Of a stretch of DNA of 64,000 bases, positions 55,079 through 63,882 are shown piece after piece. The notes beneath the pieces were generated by a model. That model did not search any database, had not been told where the DNA came from, and saw nothing but the letters and a program-made list of their open reading frames with translations. Source of the DNA: an uncultured Bacteroidales bacterium (GTDB lineage: Bacteria > Bacteroidota > Bacteroidia > Bacteroidales > Muribaculaceae); contig CACWID010000002.1 of NCBI GenBank assembly GCA_902760865.1, forward strand, positions 1 through 64,000, written 5' to 3'. The translations under genes were made by a program, and so were the position numbers. Each line of letters opens with the position of its first letter. Positions within the stretch are counted from its first letter, which is position 1.

Positions 55079-56074
55079 TTAAGACAGCTTTAACAAGCTA
55101 TTCAGACGATTGGTTATAGGCTTTAACAAGCAAGCCGTCAAATAGGTTACCGTCACCCATGCGACCCAAATCAGCGCAGGCCAATGCAAAGGCTGGTAGT
55201 ACTCCTTGAACATGAAAGCACCAACGAAGCCCTGAACAAGCCACATCAACATCAGCTGATTTCCTAATGCGGAGAAGAATCGTGCAACTGGACGTGGCCA
55301 CTCAATATTCACAACCGCCAAGATCACGATGATAGCGAAGAACGGATTAAGAGCCGCCGAATGAATCTGACCGCGAAGGACATACAGCACAAGGAATATC
55401 AGCAGCACAAGCCAACTGCGGCCTTCAAAGAACGGAATCTTCAATGATTTGCCGCTCAAGACGATACGGGCCATAATCGCTCCGATGATCAGGCCAAACA
55501 GCGTCTGTGCCGCCAATACAATGTGATATATCAGGTAATGCTCGCGGAAATAAGTAATAAAGAACCTGCTAATCAGCCATGTAGAAACTATATACAGCGC
55601 AGCGCCGATGAAAAAGGAAATGATATTCCCCACCTTGTCTATCATCTTGAAGACAGCCTTTGAACTAAAGACCATCAACACATAGGGCAACAGGAACCAC
55701 GTGAAATTGCAGTAATCCCACCGCACACCCGAGAAATTAGTAATCAGTTTATACCAACTATACGAAAACCGGCCCGGGTATAACATAGAACCCAACAGCA
55801 CGGGGAAAATCAGCAAAATAAGCCAGAAAGCGATATACAGACGCAGTGAACGTTTGAACAAGTTGCTCCACGAGAGACGGCCTTTTTCATACACCAAATA
55901 CAGCCCGTATCCGCTGATAATCAGGCAGTAGTTAATCATGTGTGACGCATTGGTCAACGTATGGAAAAAAGCATTATTCAGATGCTCCCCACCAGAGACA
56001 AAATCAAGGTGACATATCATCATGAAAAGAATTCCAATCCCCTTGATGATTGCCGAATGTTCGCGAGACATCAT
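55079..56074 (-). CDS. Acyltransferase family 3-like membrane protein
   Basis: The protein has 331 residues and is almost entirely hydrophobic. The N-terminus HSAIIKGIGILFMMICHLDF has the family's conserved His region. It lacks the standard D.LRG opening and belongs to a more distant branch, like the proteins at 56107 and 57650 (MTNIVKGFAILFMLKLH). It starts with two ATGs in tandem. Confidence 0.8.
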   Translation of the reverse strand: MMSREHSAIIKGIGILFMMICHLDFVSGGEHLNNAFFHTLTNASHMINYCLIISGYGLYLVYEKGRLSWSNLFKRSLRLYIAFWLILLIFPVLLGSMLYPGRFSYSWYKLITNFSGVRWDYCNFTWFLLPYVLMVFSSKAVFKMIDKVGNIISFFIGAALYIVSTWLISRFFITYFREHYLIYHIVLAAQTLFGLIIGAIMARIVLSGKSLKIPFFEGRSWLVLLIFLVLYVLRGQIHSAALNPFFAIIVILAVVNIEWPRPVARFFSALGNQLMLMWLVQGFVGAFMFKEYYQPLHWPALIWVAWVTVTYLTACLLKPITNRLNSLLKLS

Positions 56075-56106
56075 ATCTCAATAGATTAAATAAATTAGTC
56101 TTTATC

Positions 56107-56493
56107 TTATGCCCTCTTGCCCGAGCCGCTCAACAAGTTGACAACACCATCAACAATGGTCTTGATCAGCCACGAGGCAAAGAACGTGAGCACAATGGCC
56201 CACAGCACGACAAGATTAACATCGCTGAATATCGTTATGGCTGGCTGATAAAACCAGCTGACGACCTTGGTGACAAATAAGGCATGGAAGAACCACATGT
56301 AAACGCTCACCTCGCCCAACTTTATCATCACAGCCTTGACAGGACGCCACTCAAACGTGTTGCCATTATATACTAGATGCGGCCCAAACGCAGTCATTAT
56401 CAAGTAAAAAAACGATAGCAACGAAAATATGCACAGATTATTAGCATAACAGAACGACATCGCTACGCCAGCAACACCTAATAATAGCAGCAT
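56107..56493 (-). pseudogene. 5'-truncated acyltransferase family 3 remnant
   Basis: The frame encodes 128 residues that correspond only to the last third of the family. The stretch RPVKAVMIKLGEVSVYMWFFHALFV...FYQPAITIFSDVNLVVLWA aligns with RPVMIKVGWASIYMWFLQALV...FYQPVITIFKDINLVAIWT near the C-terminus of the protein at 57650. Reading upstream, an in-frame stop comes 17 codons before the ATG, and no N-terminal half is found. The remnant ends where the A/T-rich acyltransferase gene begins to its left in the sense direction. It is probably the leftover of a gene replaced by recombination. Confidence 0.78.
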
Positions 56494-56583
56494 AGTTTTT
56501 ATGATACTAAATAACGAACCAGTAAGCGATACTCTTGATTATGGCAAATTAATCGTAGATTATCCATTTAAGACATTGATTCA

Positions 56584-57591
56584 TTAATATGCCTTCTTAG
56601 CTCCAAATATCCAATGAGCTAAAAAAGGGCTTAAACGTATTATATTGCCTATTAATAAGCACATTGCAATTATAAGAATTGCAATTATCGTTGAAACCAT
56701 GAACTCAATAATCGGCATTGAGTGATTATGAAAAACAGTAACAACCTCCCTTAATCTAAGAGGGACCAAGAAATAATGAATCAAATAAACATCAAGAGTT
56801 CGTCGTCCTACATATTGAAACAAAACTCCCAATCGTGTATCATGAGAAAAAAGTGCCTGTTTATTCCTAAAAAAAGAGAATAAAATAACTAACCCTATAA
56901 GAGACATCGGGAAACCAATAATAGCGCTATTAATGGGGATTACATTCTCAAAGGGTATTTCTAAAAAAAATATCAAAATACAAAATGGCAACAACCACTT
57001 GCTATCAAGCCATTTTTGTACTATGTCGAAATACTTTCGCATTAATGTTCCAAATACAAAAAATATAAAATAATGCCAATGTTGGAAGCTAAAGAATTCA
57101 AGTATATTGTTTGGTATTGGAAAGGCATCCATAATAGCCGGCCAAGAGAATGGGTAGAAACATGATCCCATTAAAAGTAGGACCAATTCACTCCATCTAT
57201 TTCGCATAAAAAAGCATACAAATGTATAAAAAACATAATACTCAAATAATACAAAGGTAAACCAATAACCATGTTTCGGACCATCAAATATTCCATTATA
57301 TAAACCGATTCTATGAACATGCAAATAGACCAAATAAAACAATAATGGGCTCAAGAGTTGTACTGGAATTTTCTTTTTGAAAAAACTGACAATTTGAGTC
57401 ATATTCCAAATTACAGAGACCTTATAAAACACAAAACCACTAATGAGAAAAAACATTGGCATCCTTACCAAACCCAAAATGCCATGGAAAGAGCCCTCTT
57501 GAGGTTCGAAGCATGAATTTCCCACATGCATTACCACTACTAAAAACATGGTAAAACCACGTAATGCATCAATATATTCTATGCGTTTCAT
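56584..57591 (-). CDS. Acyltransferase family 3 membrane protein (A/T-rich paralogue)
   Basis: The protein has 335 residues. It is strongly similar to the protein at 39508 from KRIEYIDALRGFTMFLVVVM to the end (LAHWIFGAKKAY against LAHWIFGAKKTY). Its DNA, however, is markedly A/T-rich with many AAA, AAT and ATA codons, unlike its neighbours. It lies beside a truncated acyltransferase. The most likely history is horizontal gain or import from a low-G/C relative, with damage to the resident gene. Confidence 0.9.
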   Translation of the reverse strand: MKRIEYIDALRGFTMFLVVVMHVGNSCFEPQEGSFHGILGLVRMPMFFLISGFVFYKVSVIWNMTQIVSFFKKKIPVQLLSPLLFYLVYLHVHRIGLYNGIFDGPKHGYWFTFVLFEYYVFYTFVCFFMRNRWSELVLLLMGSCFYPFSWPAIMDAFPIPNNILEFFSFQHWHYFIFFVFGTLMRKYFDIVQKWLDSKWLLPFCILIFFLEIPFENVIPINSAIIGFPMSLIGLVILFSFFRNKQALFSHDTRLGVLFQYVGRRTLDVYLIHYFLVPLRLREVVTVFHNHSMPIIEFMVSTIIAILIIAMCLLIGNIIRLSPFLAHWIFGAKKAY

Positions 57592-57649
57592 TCCTGATGT
57601 CTGTCTAAAATTACATTTCTTGATTAATTATAGATTAATATTATCTGAA

Positions 57650-58708
57650 CTAATAATTATCTCTACTTTTATTGGCAGCTAGGCCCTGGAGATAATCAAT
57701 GGCGCAGCGCAACAGCCAGCCGGCAAAGAACAAGACTACCGTCGTCCAGATTGCCACAAGGTTGATGTCCTTGAATATAGTAATCACCGGTTGGTAGAAC
57801 TCTCGCACGATGGGCGTGTGAACCAATGCCTGCAGGAACCACATGTATATGCTTGCCCACCCCACCTTGATCATGACAGGCCTAAGATAACGGAACTTGA
57901 ACTTGCTGAACAATAATGCAATAGCACCGATGGCAATGGGAGCATAGAAGAATTCGAAAAGGAATCCGCCGCCAAGCCTCAGTTTGCTGTCGATAAAGAT
58001 CATAAGGGCCAAAGTCAGCAATGAGCCAACCAGGACCAAAGGCTTTGACAGGTTGTCAACGCGGATGCGCTCATAATAACGCTCGTGAGCAAACAGATAT
58101 CCTAACAGAATCAAGGGGGTCAAGGAAACGCAATTATAAACCATATAGAACATTTCCTTGCTCATGTGAGGATAAACCCAGAAATGGGATGCGACCTGAA
58201 TCAAATAGAAACAGACCACACCAATAATGGTGTTGCGCAACGGTTTCTTGTCGATGAAACGTGAGAACAAAGGCATCACCAACATCGCATAAATGAACAC
58301 ATAGATGAACCAATTGTAATAATAAAATGATACATCAAGTCCCAACACCGTATAGAGCATCATCTGCCATCCCGAAGAGAAAAACTCCTTGTAATATACC
58401 GGCAACATGAACACAAAAAAGATGGCCAAGTAAGGAATCATCAGTTTCTTGATGTGCTGCCAGCCATAACGCAAATCTTTGGTCCTGGCGAAGGCATACC
58501 CGTAACCGATCATGAAGGCAAACATGCCCACACAAATGTTGAACCCCTCGTGAGCAAACATGAAAGCATGGTCGAAGTCCAAGGGCACCTCATACTTGTA
58601 GTCACTATAGCAATGTAACTTCAACATGAAAAGTATGGCAAAGCCCTTGACGATATTCGTCATGTCCTTGTCAAAACGCACATATTGCTTGAGATCACTC
58701 ATAGACAT
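57650..58708 (-). CDS. Acyltransferase family 3-like membrane protein
   Basis: The protein has 352 residues from the ATG at 58708. The frame also opens at a GTG at 58759 that would overlap the previous gene. The ATG is preferred because AGGA lies about 10 bases before it. The conserved N-terminal region is NIVKGFAILFMLKLHCYSDY, with about ten membrane helices after it. The C-terminal domain (YLRPVMIKVGWASIYMWFL) is the intact version of the truncated remnant at 56107. Confidence 0.82.
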   Translation of the reverse strand: MSMSDLKQYVRFDKDMTNIVKGFAILFMLKLHCYSDYKYEVPLDFDHAFMFAHEGFNICVGMFAFMIGYGYAFARTKDLRYGWQHIKKLMIPYLAIFFVFMLPVYYKEFFSSGWQMMLYTVLGLDVSFYYYNWFIYVFIYAMLVMPLFSRFIDKKPLRNTIIGVVCFYLIQVASHFWVYPHMSKEMFYMVYNCVSLTPLILLGYLFAHERYYERIRVDNLSKPLVLVGSLLTLALMIFIDSKLRLGGGFLFEFFYAPIAIGAIALLFSKFKFRYLRPVMIKVGWASIYMWFLQALVHTPIVREFYQPVITIFKDINLVAIWTTVVLFFAGWLLRCAIDYLQGLAANKSRDNY

Positions 58709-58749
58709 ACTTTTTAGTTCCTCATTATTAATGAAAGAACGGATCACGG

Positions 58750-59934
58750 TTACTTCCACCAGTACTGGTCGAAGCCCTTGAAACCTGTTGTACCGAAGTA
58801 GTAAACGAAGAACATAAAGAACGTGAATCCACTATAAGCGAAAAGGATAAGAGCCGTTCGGCGATCCTGATCCTTCCAAATGTTCATTCTCAATAGAGGG
58901 TAGGCAATCACCATCGGGTAGATGAACCATGACAGATAGGCAAATCGATTAGAATAAGCGGCCCTGATTACCATGATCCAGAATGCATTGCAGAACAAAT
59001 AGGTGTTGGCAATCAGATTGAAGGTCGGATTATTAAATCTGCGTATATGAGTCACATACCAAACCATGATTACCGGGAATGTACTATATAGCAAGAAGTC
59101 CCAACGGAAACCTGTATGGGAGAACCTGTCTGCGTTACTTTCATCGAACTGTGCATTACTATATCCACCCATGCGGTCGTCAAAACCCAGTGAGGCAAAA
59201 AAGTTCTCAACAGCATTACCAGCAACAAGTGAGATTGCAATTGAAGCAAGCCAGAACCGCAATGCAAACTTTGTGTCCTTAAAGAAAAAGAATGACAGCA
59301 ACGAAGCAACCGACGGCAACAATGTCGATCGGTGAATGCCCAATGCCATGAACATCAATATCAAGATACATAGCAATTTGGGTTTATTGCTCTTGTCCTC
59401 CATCAGACTGATGGCTATCAGCACAAGGCTACATCCCAAGCCATTGCGGATTCCATTGACAGCGAATGAGAAGGTCTGGAACGTCGTGCAGAAGAAAAGA
59501 ATTGATAGCCACAGGTTCCTGCCGGTCCATTTAATACTGCAAAAGAGCATTCCGCCAAAGAATCCAAATGCCACAACCGTGAAGAAATCGGTAGCATTCA
59601 TGCCCATGACAGTCCTGAAAAAAGTCTGCATATTACTCCATAGCCACTCTGTCTGGTAACTAACCGGCATGTATTCACGCATTACCTGATATCGGTTAGC
59701 ATAAGATTGTGTATCGCCAAAATCTCGCGTATATTGTCGAAGTCCCACAAAAAAGATCAACAATATCGTGAAAAAGATGGCTGCACCCTGAGAAGGATCA
59801 CTTTCGTGCTTATATAGCAGTTTCTGCCCGTTAGATCCTACATAATAGAGTGTTGTCGCCCAACTCAGAACTAGAAGCACGATATAATATACTGTACTGT
59901 AGTAGTAAGGAGCTATAAATTCAATAGGTTGCAT
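58750..59934 (-). CDS. EpsG-like polysaccharide polymerase (Wzy candidate)
   Basis: The protein has 394 residues with about ten to twelve membrane helices. The N-terminal IFFVGLRQYTRDFGDTQSYANRY is characteristic of EpsG-like polymerases, which join repeat units at the outer face of the inner membrane. LSILFFCTTFQTFSFAVNGIRNGLG is a second family feature. It is the only Wzy-type candidate in the window. A Wzx flippase is not present here and must lie outside. Confidence 0.85.
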   Translation of the reverse strand: MQPIEFIAPYYYSTVYYIVLLVLSWATTLYYVGSNGQKLLYKHESDPSQGAAIFFTILLIFFVGLRQYTRDFGDTQSYANRYQVMREYMPVSYQTEWLWSNMQTFFRTVMGMNATDFFTVVAFGFFGGMLFCSIKWTGRNLWLSILFFCTTFQTFSFAVNGIRNGLGCSLVLIAISLMEDKSNKPKLLCILILMFMALGIHRSTLLPSVASLLSFFFFKDTKFALRFWLASIAISLVAGNAVENFFASLGFDDRMGGYSNAQFDESNADRFSHTGFRWDFLLYSTFPVIMVWYVTHIRRFNNPTFNLIANTYLFCNAFWIMVIRAAYSNRFAYLSWFIYPMVIAYPLLRMNIWKDQDRRTALILFAYSGFTFFMFFVYYFGTTGFKGFDQYWWK

Positions 59935-59972
59935 AATCTCTTGATAGTCAATCTGTAATTAAAGATTGAAGA

Positions 59973-60887
59973 TTAATGGTTAGTAATGAGTGAGGCCAGG
60001 CGGTAGTGGCGAGAGATGAGCCAGGCATATAGGCTCATCTTCTTGCTCGAAATGCCCGTCTTATTGATTTTGGGTCCGTCACGACGGACCGTTTCCTGTA
60101 ACAGCTTGACGGAGTTGTCGCGCTTGTAGCCGCTCATAGCGGCGGCACGCAGCACCTGGGTCATCTCACAGGCGAACCGTGCATGGGCGATGTCGCTGAA
60201 TTGCGGCCAGGACTCGTCCACGTCACGACATATCATGTCCCACGCTGTATAAGAAGTAAATTTTTTGCCATTGAAGTGCTGACGTGACAGGCTATCCTCG
60301 TTCTCACGGTAGTGATAGAAAGCCTTGCCCAGCAAGCTTACCTGGCTGACACGCTGCAGCACCTGCCACACCATCATCGCATCCTCGCCATAGCTTACTG
60401 TTTGGTCAATCTTCAGCCCTTCAAGGAGTTGAGCCCTTATCAACTTGTTCCACAGAGAGCCGCGGAAGGAACGGTGTTCCAGAAACCGTTTGATGACCTC
60501 GTCCTGGTTCAAGTGCTCATCGTGCTGACGAGCTGCCCCGGACTGGAAGACAACCAGGTCATAGTCACGGCTCTGCTGCTCGCGCATCAGTGACTCGATG
60601 GTTTCAAGTTCAATCCAGTCGTCACTGTCCACGAACAGAACGAAGTCGCCGCGCACCTTGTCCAAGAGACGGTTGCGCGTTGCAGCAACACCGCTGTTAG
60701 GCTGGCTGTAGATCTCAATACGGCGGTCAGCACGGGCCAACTCCTGCATGATGCTCAATGAGTCATCGGTAGAGCCGTCATTGATGAGCACAATCTGCAG
60801 GTCGCTGTAGGTCTGACCTGTCAGCGAGTCCACACACTGCTTCAAAAAAGGAGCTGAATTATATACCGGAACTAGTATCGATACCAT
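59973..60887 (-). CDS. Glycosyltransferase family 2
   Basis: The protein has 304 residues from the ATG at 60887 (MVSILVPVYNSAPFLKQCVD); a TTG-start reading five codons longer is rejected. Motifs are IVLINDGSTDDSLS and FVLFVDSDDWIELE. The C-terminus is short and basic (LYAWLISRHYRLASLI). It lies directly upstream of the polymerase gene. Confidence 0.92.
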   Translation of the reverse strand: MVSILVPVYNSAPFLKQCVDSLTGQTYSDLQIVLINDGSTDDSLSIMQELARADRRIEIYSQPNSGVAATRNRLLDKVRGDFVLFVDSDDWIELETIESLMREQQSRDYDLVVFQSGAARQHDEHLNQDEVIKRFLEHRSFRGSLWNKLIRAQLLEGLKIDQTVSYGEDAMMVWQVLQRVSQVSLLGKAFYHYRENEDSLSRQHFNGKKFTSYTAWDMICRDVDESWPQFSDIAHARFACEMTQVLRAAAMSGYKRDNSVKLLQETVRRDGPKINKTGISSKKMSLYAWLISRHYRLASLITNH

Positions 60888-60952
60888 AGTTGTGTCTCGC
60901 AAGCCACGGGCTTGCTCACTTGATTGGCGATTAATGATACGTTATCTGATAG

Positions 60953-62158
60953 TTATTTAGCGGGATGATCGGCAAGCCATCGGCGCTGTGCCTCGAGCAG
61001 GTTGTTGAGCAGCGATTCGGCTGCGGCGGGGCCATTGAAGTGGGAGCGCACAAACTCGCAACCCGTCCTGGCAATGGTCTCCAGTTCCTGCTGGTGCTCA
61101 GGCTGCTGATAATAAGTAATTTTGGCTTTCAGGTCATCGAGCGTGCCGTCATAGCCGATGTAGTGGACGCCCTCCTTCATGCCATAATCCTCGTAGTAGC
61201 CCACAGTCTGCCCCAGATAGGCACACCCGCAGGCCATTCCCTCGACAAAGCCGATACCGGGCAGGCCGACGATTTCCTCGCCCACGATGCACATCTTGTA
61301 GTCGTTGAATTTCTCCACCATGTCAAAGGAGTAGTACTTCTTCTGGTGGCCGACAAAGAACTTATCGTGAAGGCGCTTGAAGGTCTTCACCAACTTGCTG
61401 TCATTGGCAGAGTGTTTCGACAGCTTGTCGTCCTCGAGATAATCGCTGTTGAAGCAATCGACCCAGGGTGTCAATTCTCGGGCATTGTCATAGACCTGTT
61501 TGCGCGCCGGCTGCAGACAGTTGTGGCCGTAGTACTTGATCAGATAGTCCGGGTAAGTCACTGTTCCGACCGACACAGCCTTGTTCTGGCGCTCGGCAAA
61601 GGGCTTGATGACCTTGAAGCGCGGCGCGAACACGAAGGGGATGACCATATACTGCTTGTGGAACCAGCCGAAATACTCGTTGAAGCCGACGAACCGCTGC
61701 TGCATGTTGCTCTCGTTGAACATCAAGTCGGGGTCCACCTTCTCCATCATCGCCGATGCGCTCAAGGCAAAGTGCAACTGACTGACAGCGATAAAGGCGT
61801 CAGGTCGCTTATCAAATTCAAACTGCGGCCCGAAAATCTGGTAAAGTATCACCAAGTCATCGTGACGGATCTCATCCTCATGTTTCAGCACCTTGATCTT
61901 GCTCATGGGGATGCCGTTCTTGTGCATCGTGATGCGATGATCCAGGAAGCGGAACGACTGCAGGAAGCGGTTGCGTGTCGAGTAGGACAACGACAGGCCC
62001 CGCTTATTAATAAACGAGCACACCTCCACATCGTCCCGTGAAAGCAGGTAATCAAGTATATACTTGTGCTTGATAGCAACCGACTGCTTGAAGATGAACT
62101 TGTTGAGTGTCTTTACCAGAAACTCGTTAGCATGCAGGTTGACAAATACTATTCGCAT
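60953..62158 (-). CDS. GT-B glycosyltransferase, GT1/GT4-like
   Basis: The protein has 401 residues. The N-terminus RIVFVNLHANEFLVKTLN lacks the usual GG motif. The C-terminal half has the GT-B donor site: MCIVGEEIVGLPGIGFVEGMACGCAYLG, followed by KEGVHYIGYDGTLDDLKAKI. It is therefore a glycosyltransferase of the GT4 or CotSA-like kind. The N-terminal domain does not point to a known acceptor. Confidence 0.82.
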   Translation of the reverse strand: MRIVFVNLHANEFLVKTLNKFIFKQSVAIKHKYILDYLLSRDDVEVCSFINKRGLSLSYSTRNRFLQSFRFLDHRITMHKNGIPMSKIKVLKHEDEIRHDDLVILYQIFGPQFEFDKRPDAFIAVSQLHFALSASAMMEKVDPDLMFNESNMQQRFVGFNEYFGWFHKQYMVIPFVFAPRFKVIKPFAERQNKAVSVGTVTYPDYLIKYYGHNCLQPARKQVYDNARELTPWVDCFNSDYLEDDKLSKHSANDSKLVKTFKRLHDKFFVGHQKKYYSFDMVEKFNDYKMCIVGEEIVGLPGIGFVEGMACGCAYLGQTVGYYEDYGMKEGVHYIGYDGTLDDLKAKITYYQQPEHQQELETIARTGCEFVRSHFNGPAAAESLLNNLLEAQRRWLADHPAK

Positions 62159-62210
62159 ATATAATTAAGTTTAGCAAGTCAATGACTTGCTTGAGATTAA
62201 TAATCAATGA

Positions 62211-62885
62211 TTATACGGTCAGCGTCCAGTCCTGATAGTCGTCGATCTGGATTGGACGGAATATCTTCTTGTCGAGTAGCATCAAGTAGATGACGTGTGA
62301 CAGGTAGAGGGGGCTGTAGTCCTTCAGGCGCTCATAGTAGCGGCAGAATTCACGTGCATCCTCGAAGCAATAGCCGCCGGCGCTGAAGAAGTGGCTCACT
62401 ACCCTCTTCTCGATGATGTTGGTCACATAGTACATGTCATCGACAGCGACATAACTCTTGTGCTGCGGATCGACGATGGGCAGGTTCTCCAGCGGATAGA
62501 TGGCCACGCCGTTTTGGGGCAGGATCTCGTCGGTCTTGAAGTAGCAGTCGGCATCCTTGATGAACACTACACCCTCGATGCCATTGAGTTCGATGGCACG
62601 CGCCACCGTCTCGGTTTGGCTGCCGGTGGGCTGGTCCAGCACGGTGACATGGGCGTTGGTCAGGTTGTGCTTGCGGAACTGCATCGAGAACATCTCGCTC
62701 AACATGAAACGCTCGTCATGCTCTCGCAGAATCACAAAATAGATGTCCTTGATCACATCCTTAGGCAGGCCGGTGATGGCCTTCACACACAGCATCGTGC
62801 CCTCGTCATCACAGCGGAAAGGCTGCGGCATCTTGTGGGCATACTCGGCGTTATTGGCCGCAATGGGAACTATCAATGTCATCAT
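62211..62885 (-). CDS. Predicted GT-A nucleotidyltransferase-like protein
   Basis: The protein has 224 residues. The N-terminus TLIVPIAANNAEYAHKMPQ is a sugar-nucleotidyltransferase-like opening, and VVFIKDADCYFKTDEILP supplies the Asp pair expected for metal binding. The rest (YVAVDDMYYVTNIIEKRVVSHFF) is as in small capsule-associated nucleotidyltransferases. It is followed in the sense direction by a glycosyltransferase gene and preceded, at 8 bases, by a kinase-like gene. The likely role is activation of a sugar or polyol phosphate; the substrate is unknown. Confidence 0.68.
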   Translation of the reverse strand: MMTLIVPIAANNAEYAHKMPQPFRCDDEGTMLCVKAITGLPKDVIKDIYFVILREHDERFMLSEMFSMQFRKHNLTNAHVTVLDQPTGSQTETVARAIELNGIEGVVFIKDADCYFKTDEILPQNGVAIYPLENLPIVDPQHKSYVAVDDMYYVTNIIEKRVVSHFFSAGGYCFEDAREFCRYYERLKDYSPLYLSHVIYLMLLDKKIFRPIQIDDYQDWTLTV

Positions 62886-62892
62886 GATGTTT

Positions 62893-63774
62893 TCAGTTTT
62901 TAGATTGGTTCAACACGGCTAACTGTCCAGAAATCACGCGCTTGAGGTAGGCAATCACCTTCTCGTCGTGTCCGTACTGGAGGATGCGCAGGAAGTTCAT
63001 CAGCTGCAGCGGCATGTAGTAGCGGCGATACCACTCATACTTACCCGTGAAATACTCGTCGATGGCGCTGTCGATCTTGTCGCTGATAATGCTCAGGCGC
63101 ACCTTGTCAAACGGCTTGTGGTACATCAGCGTGGACCACATGTAGGCCGTGTCCTGCCTAATCTTGACGATGTCGAGCAGGGGCGACTCGATGAACGAGT
63201 CCAGGAAGTCGATCAGGTAGTAGTTGTTGCCGTTGAACAGGATATTGCTGAAGGTCAGGTCGCCGTGGCATGTTCCGACGGGCATCTCCATGTCGCCCAC
63301 GGCATCCATCACCTCGCTGGAGAGGCGCACCAGTTCCTGGGCCTCGGCATCGTCCTTGAGGTGGATATTGTTTGCCACCTTACGTGCCACGTCGGCCATC
63401 TTGTCGGTCAAGATGTTAGCGGGCACCGTCTGCATTGTGGATGCGTTGATTTCGAGGTCGATAAAGTACTTGATGGCCCCAATCAGATACTTGATCTGTT
63501 CGAAGCCGGCACTCTCAAAATATTCCACAAAGTTCTTGGAGTAGATATACTCCATCTTGATGGTCGCATCGGTGGGAGACTGAACGACCTCAAAAATCTT
63601 GGGAACCCGTATGTGTTGATACTCCGTGCGGGAAGCAGCTATCTGTTTATTGGCCTGGTTGACAAGACGCGGCACATAGCCCGCATCGTGAGTGCTCTTG
63701 TGGATATGCAACTCGTTGTCCTCGGTCACGATGCAGATGTCGCAACCCGAATGGCCCTGAATGTCAAGTTTCAT
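62893..63774 (-). CDS. Aminoglycoside/choline kinase-like phosphotransferase
   Basis: The protein has 293 residues. The catalytic loop is VGTCHGDLTFSNILFN (HGD then N) and the metal site is YLIDFLDSF, the pattern of APH / choline kinase / homoserine kinase-like enzymes. It probably phosphorylates a small sugar or alcohol at the start of a nucleotide-activation route. Its neighbours are a nucleotidyltransferase-like protein (8 bases downstream) and a HAD phosphatase (upstream), which suggests a kinase-phosphatase-transferase route to a CDP- or NDP-sugar. Confidence 0.82.
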   Translation of the reverse strand: MKLDIQGHSGCDICIVTEDNELHIHKSTHDAGYVPRLVNQANKQIAASRTEYQHIRVPKIFEVVQSPTDATIKMEYIYSKNFVEYFESAGFEQIKYLIGAIKYFIDLEINASTMQTVPANILTDKMADVARKVANNIHLKDDAEAQELVRLSSEVMDAVGDMEMPVGTCHGDLTFSNILFNGNNYYLIDFLDSFIESPLLDIVKIRQDTAYMWSTLMYHKPFDKVRLSIISDKIDSAIDEYFTGKYEWYRRYYMPLQLMNFLRILQYGHDEKVIAYLKRVISGQLAVLNQSKN

Positions 63775-63882
63775 AGCGTTAGAAGAGTTAATCGTTAATA
63801 AAGAACAGTTTTTTTGAAGGGGGTTTTAGAGCAAGAAATGCCAAATGCTAAATCCCCGGCGTTAAAGCCTGAGACCCAGAGA

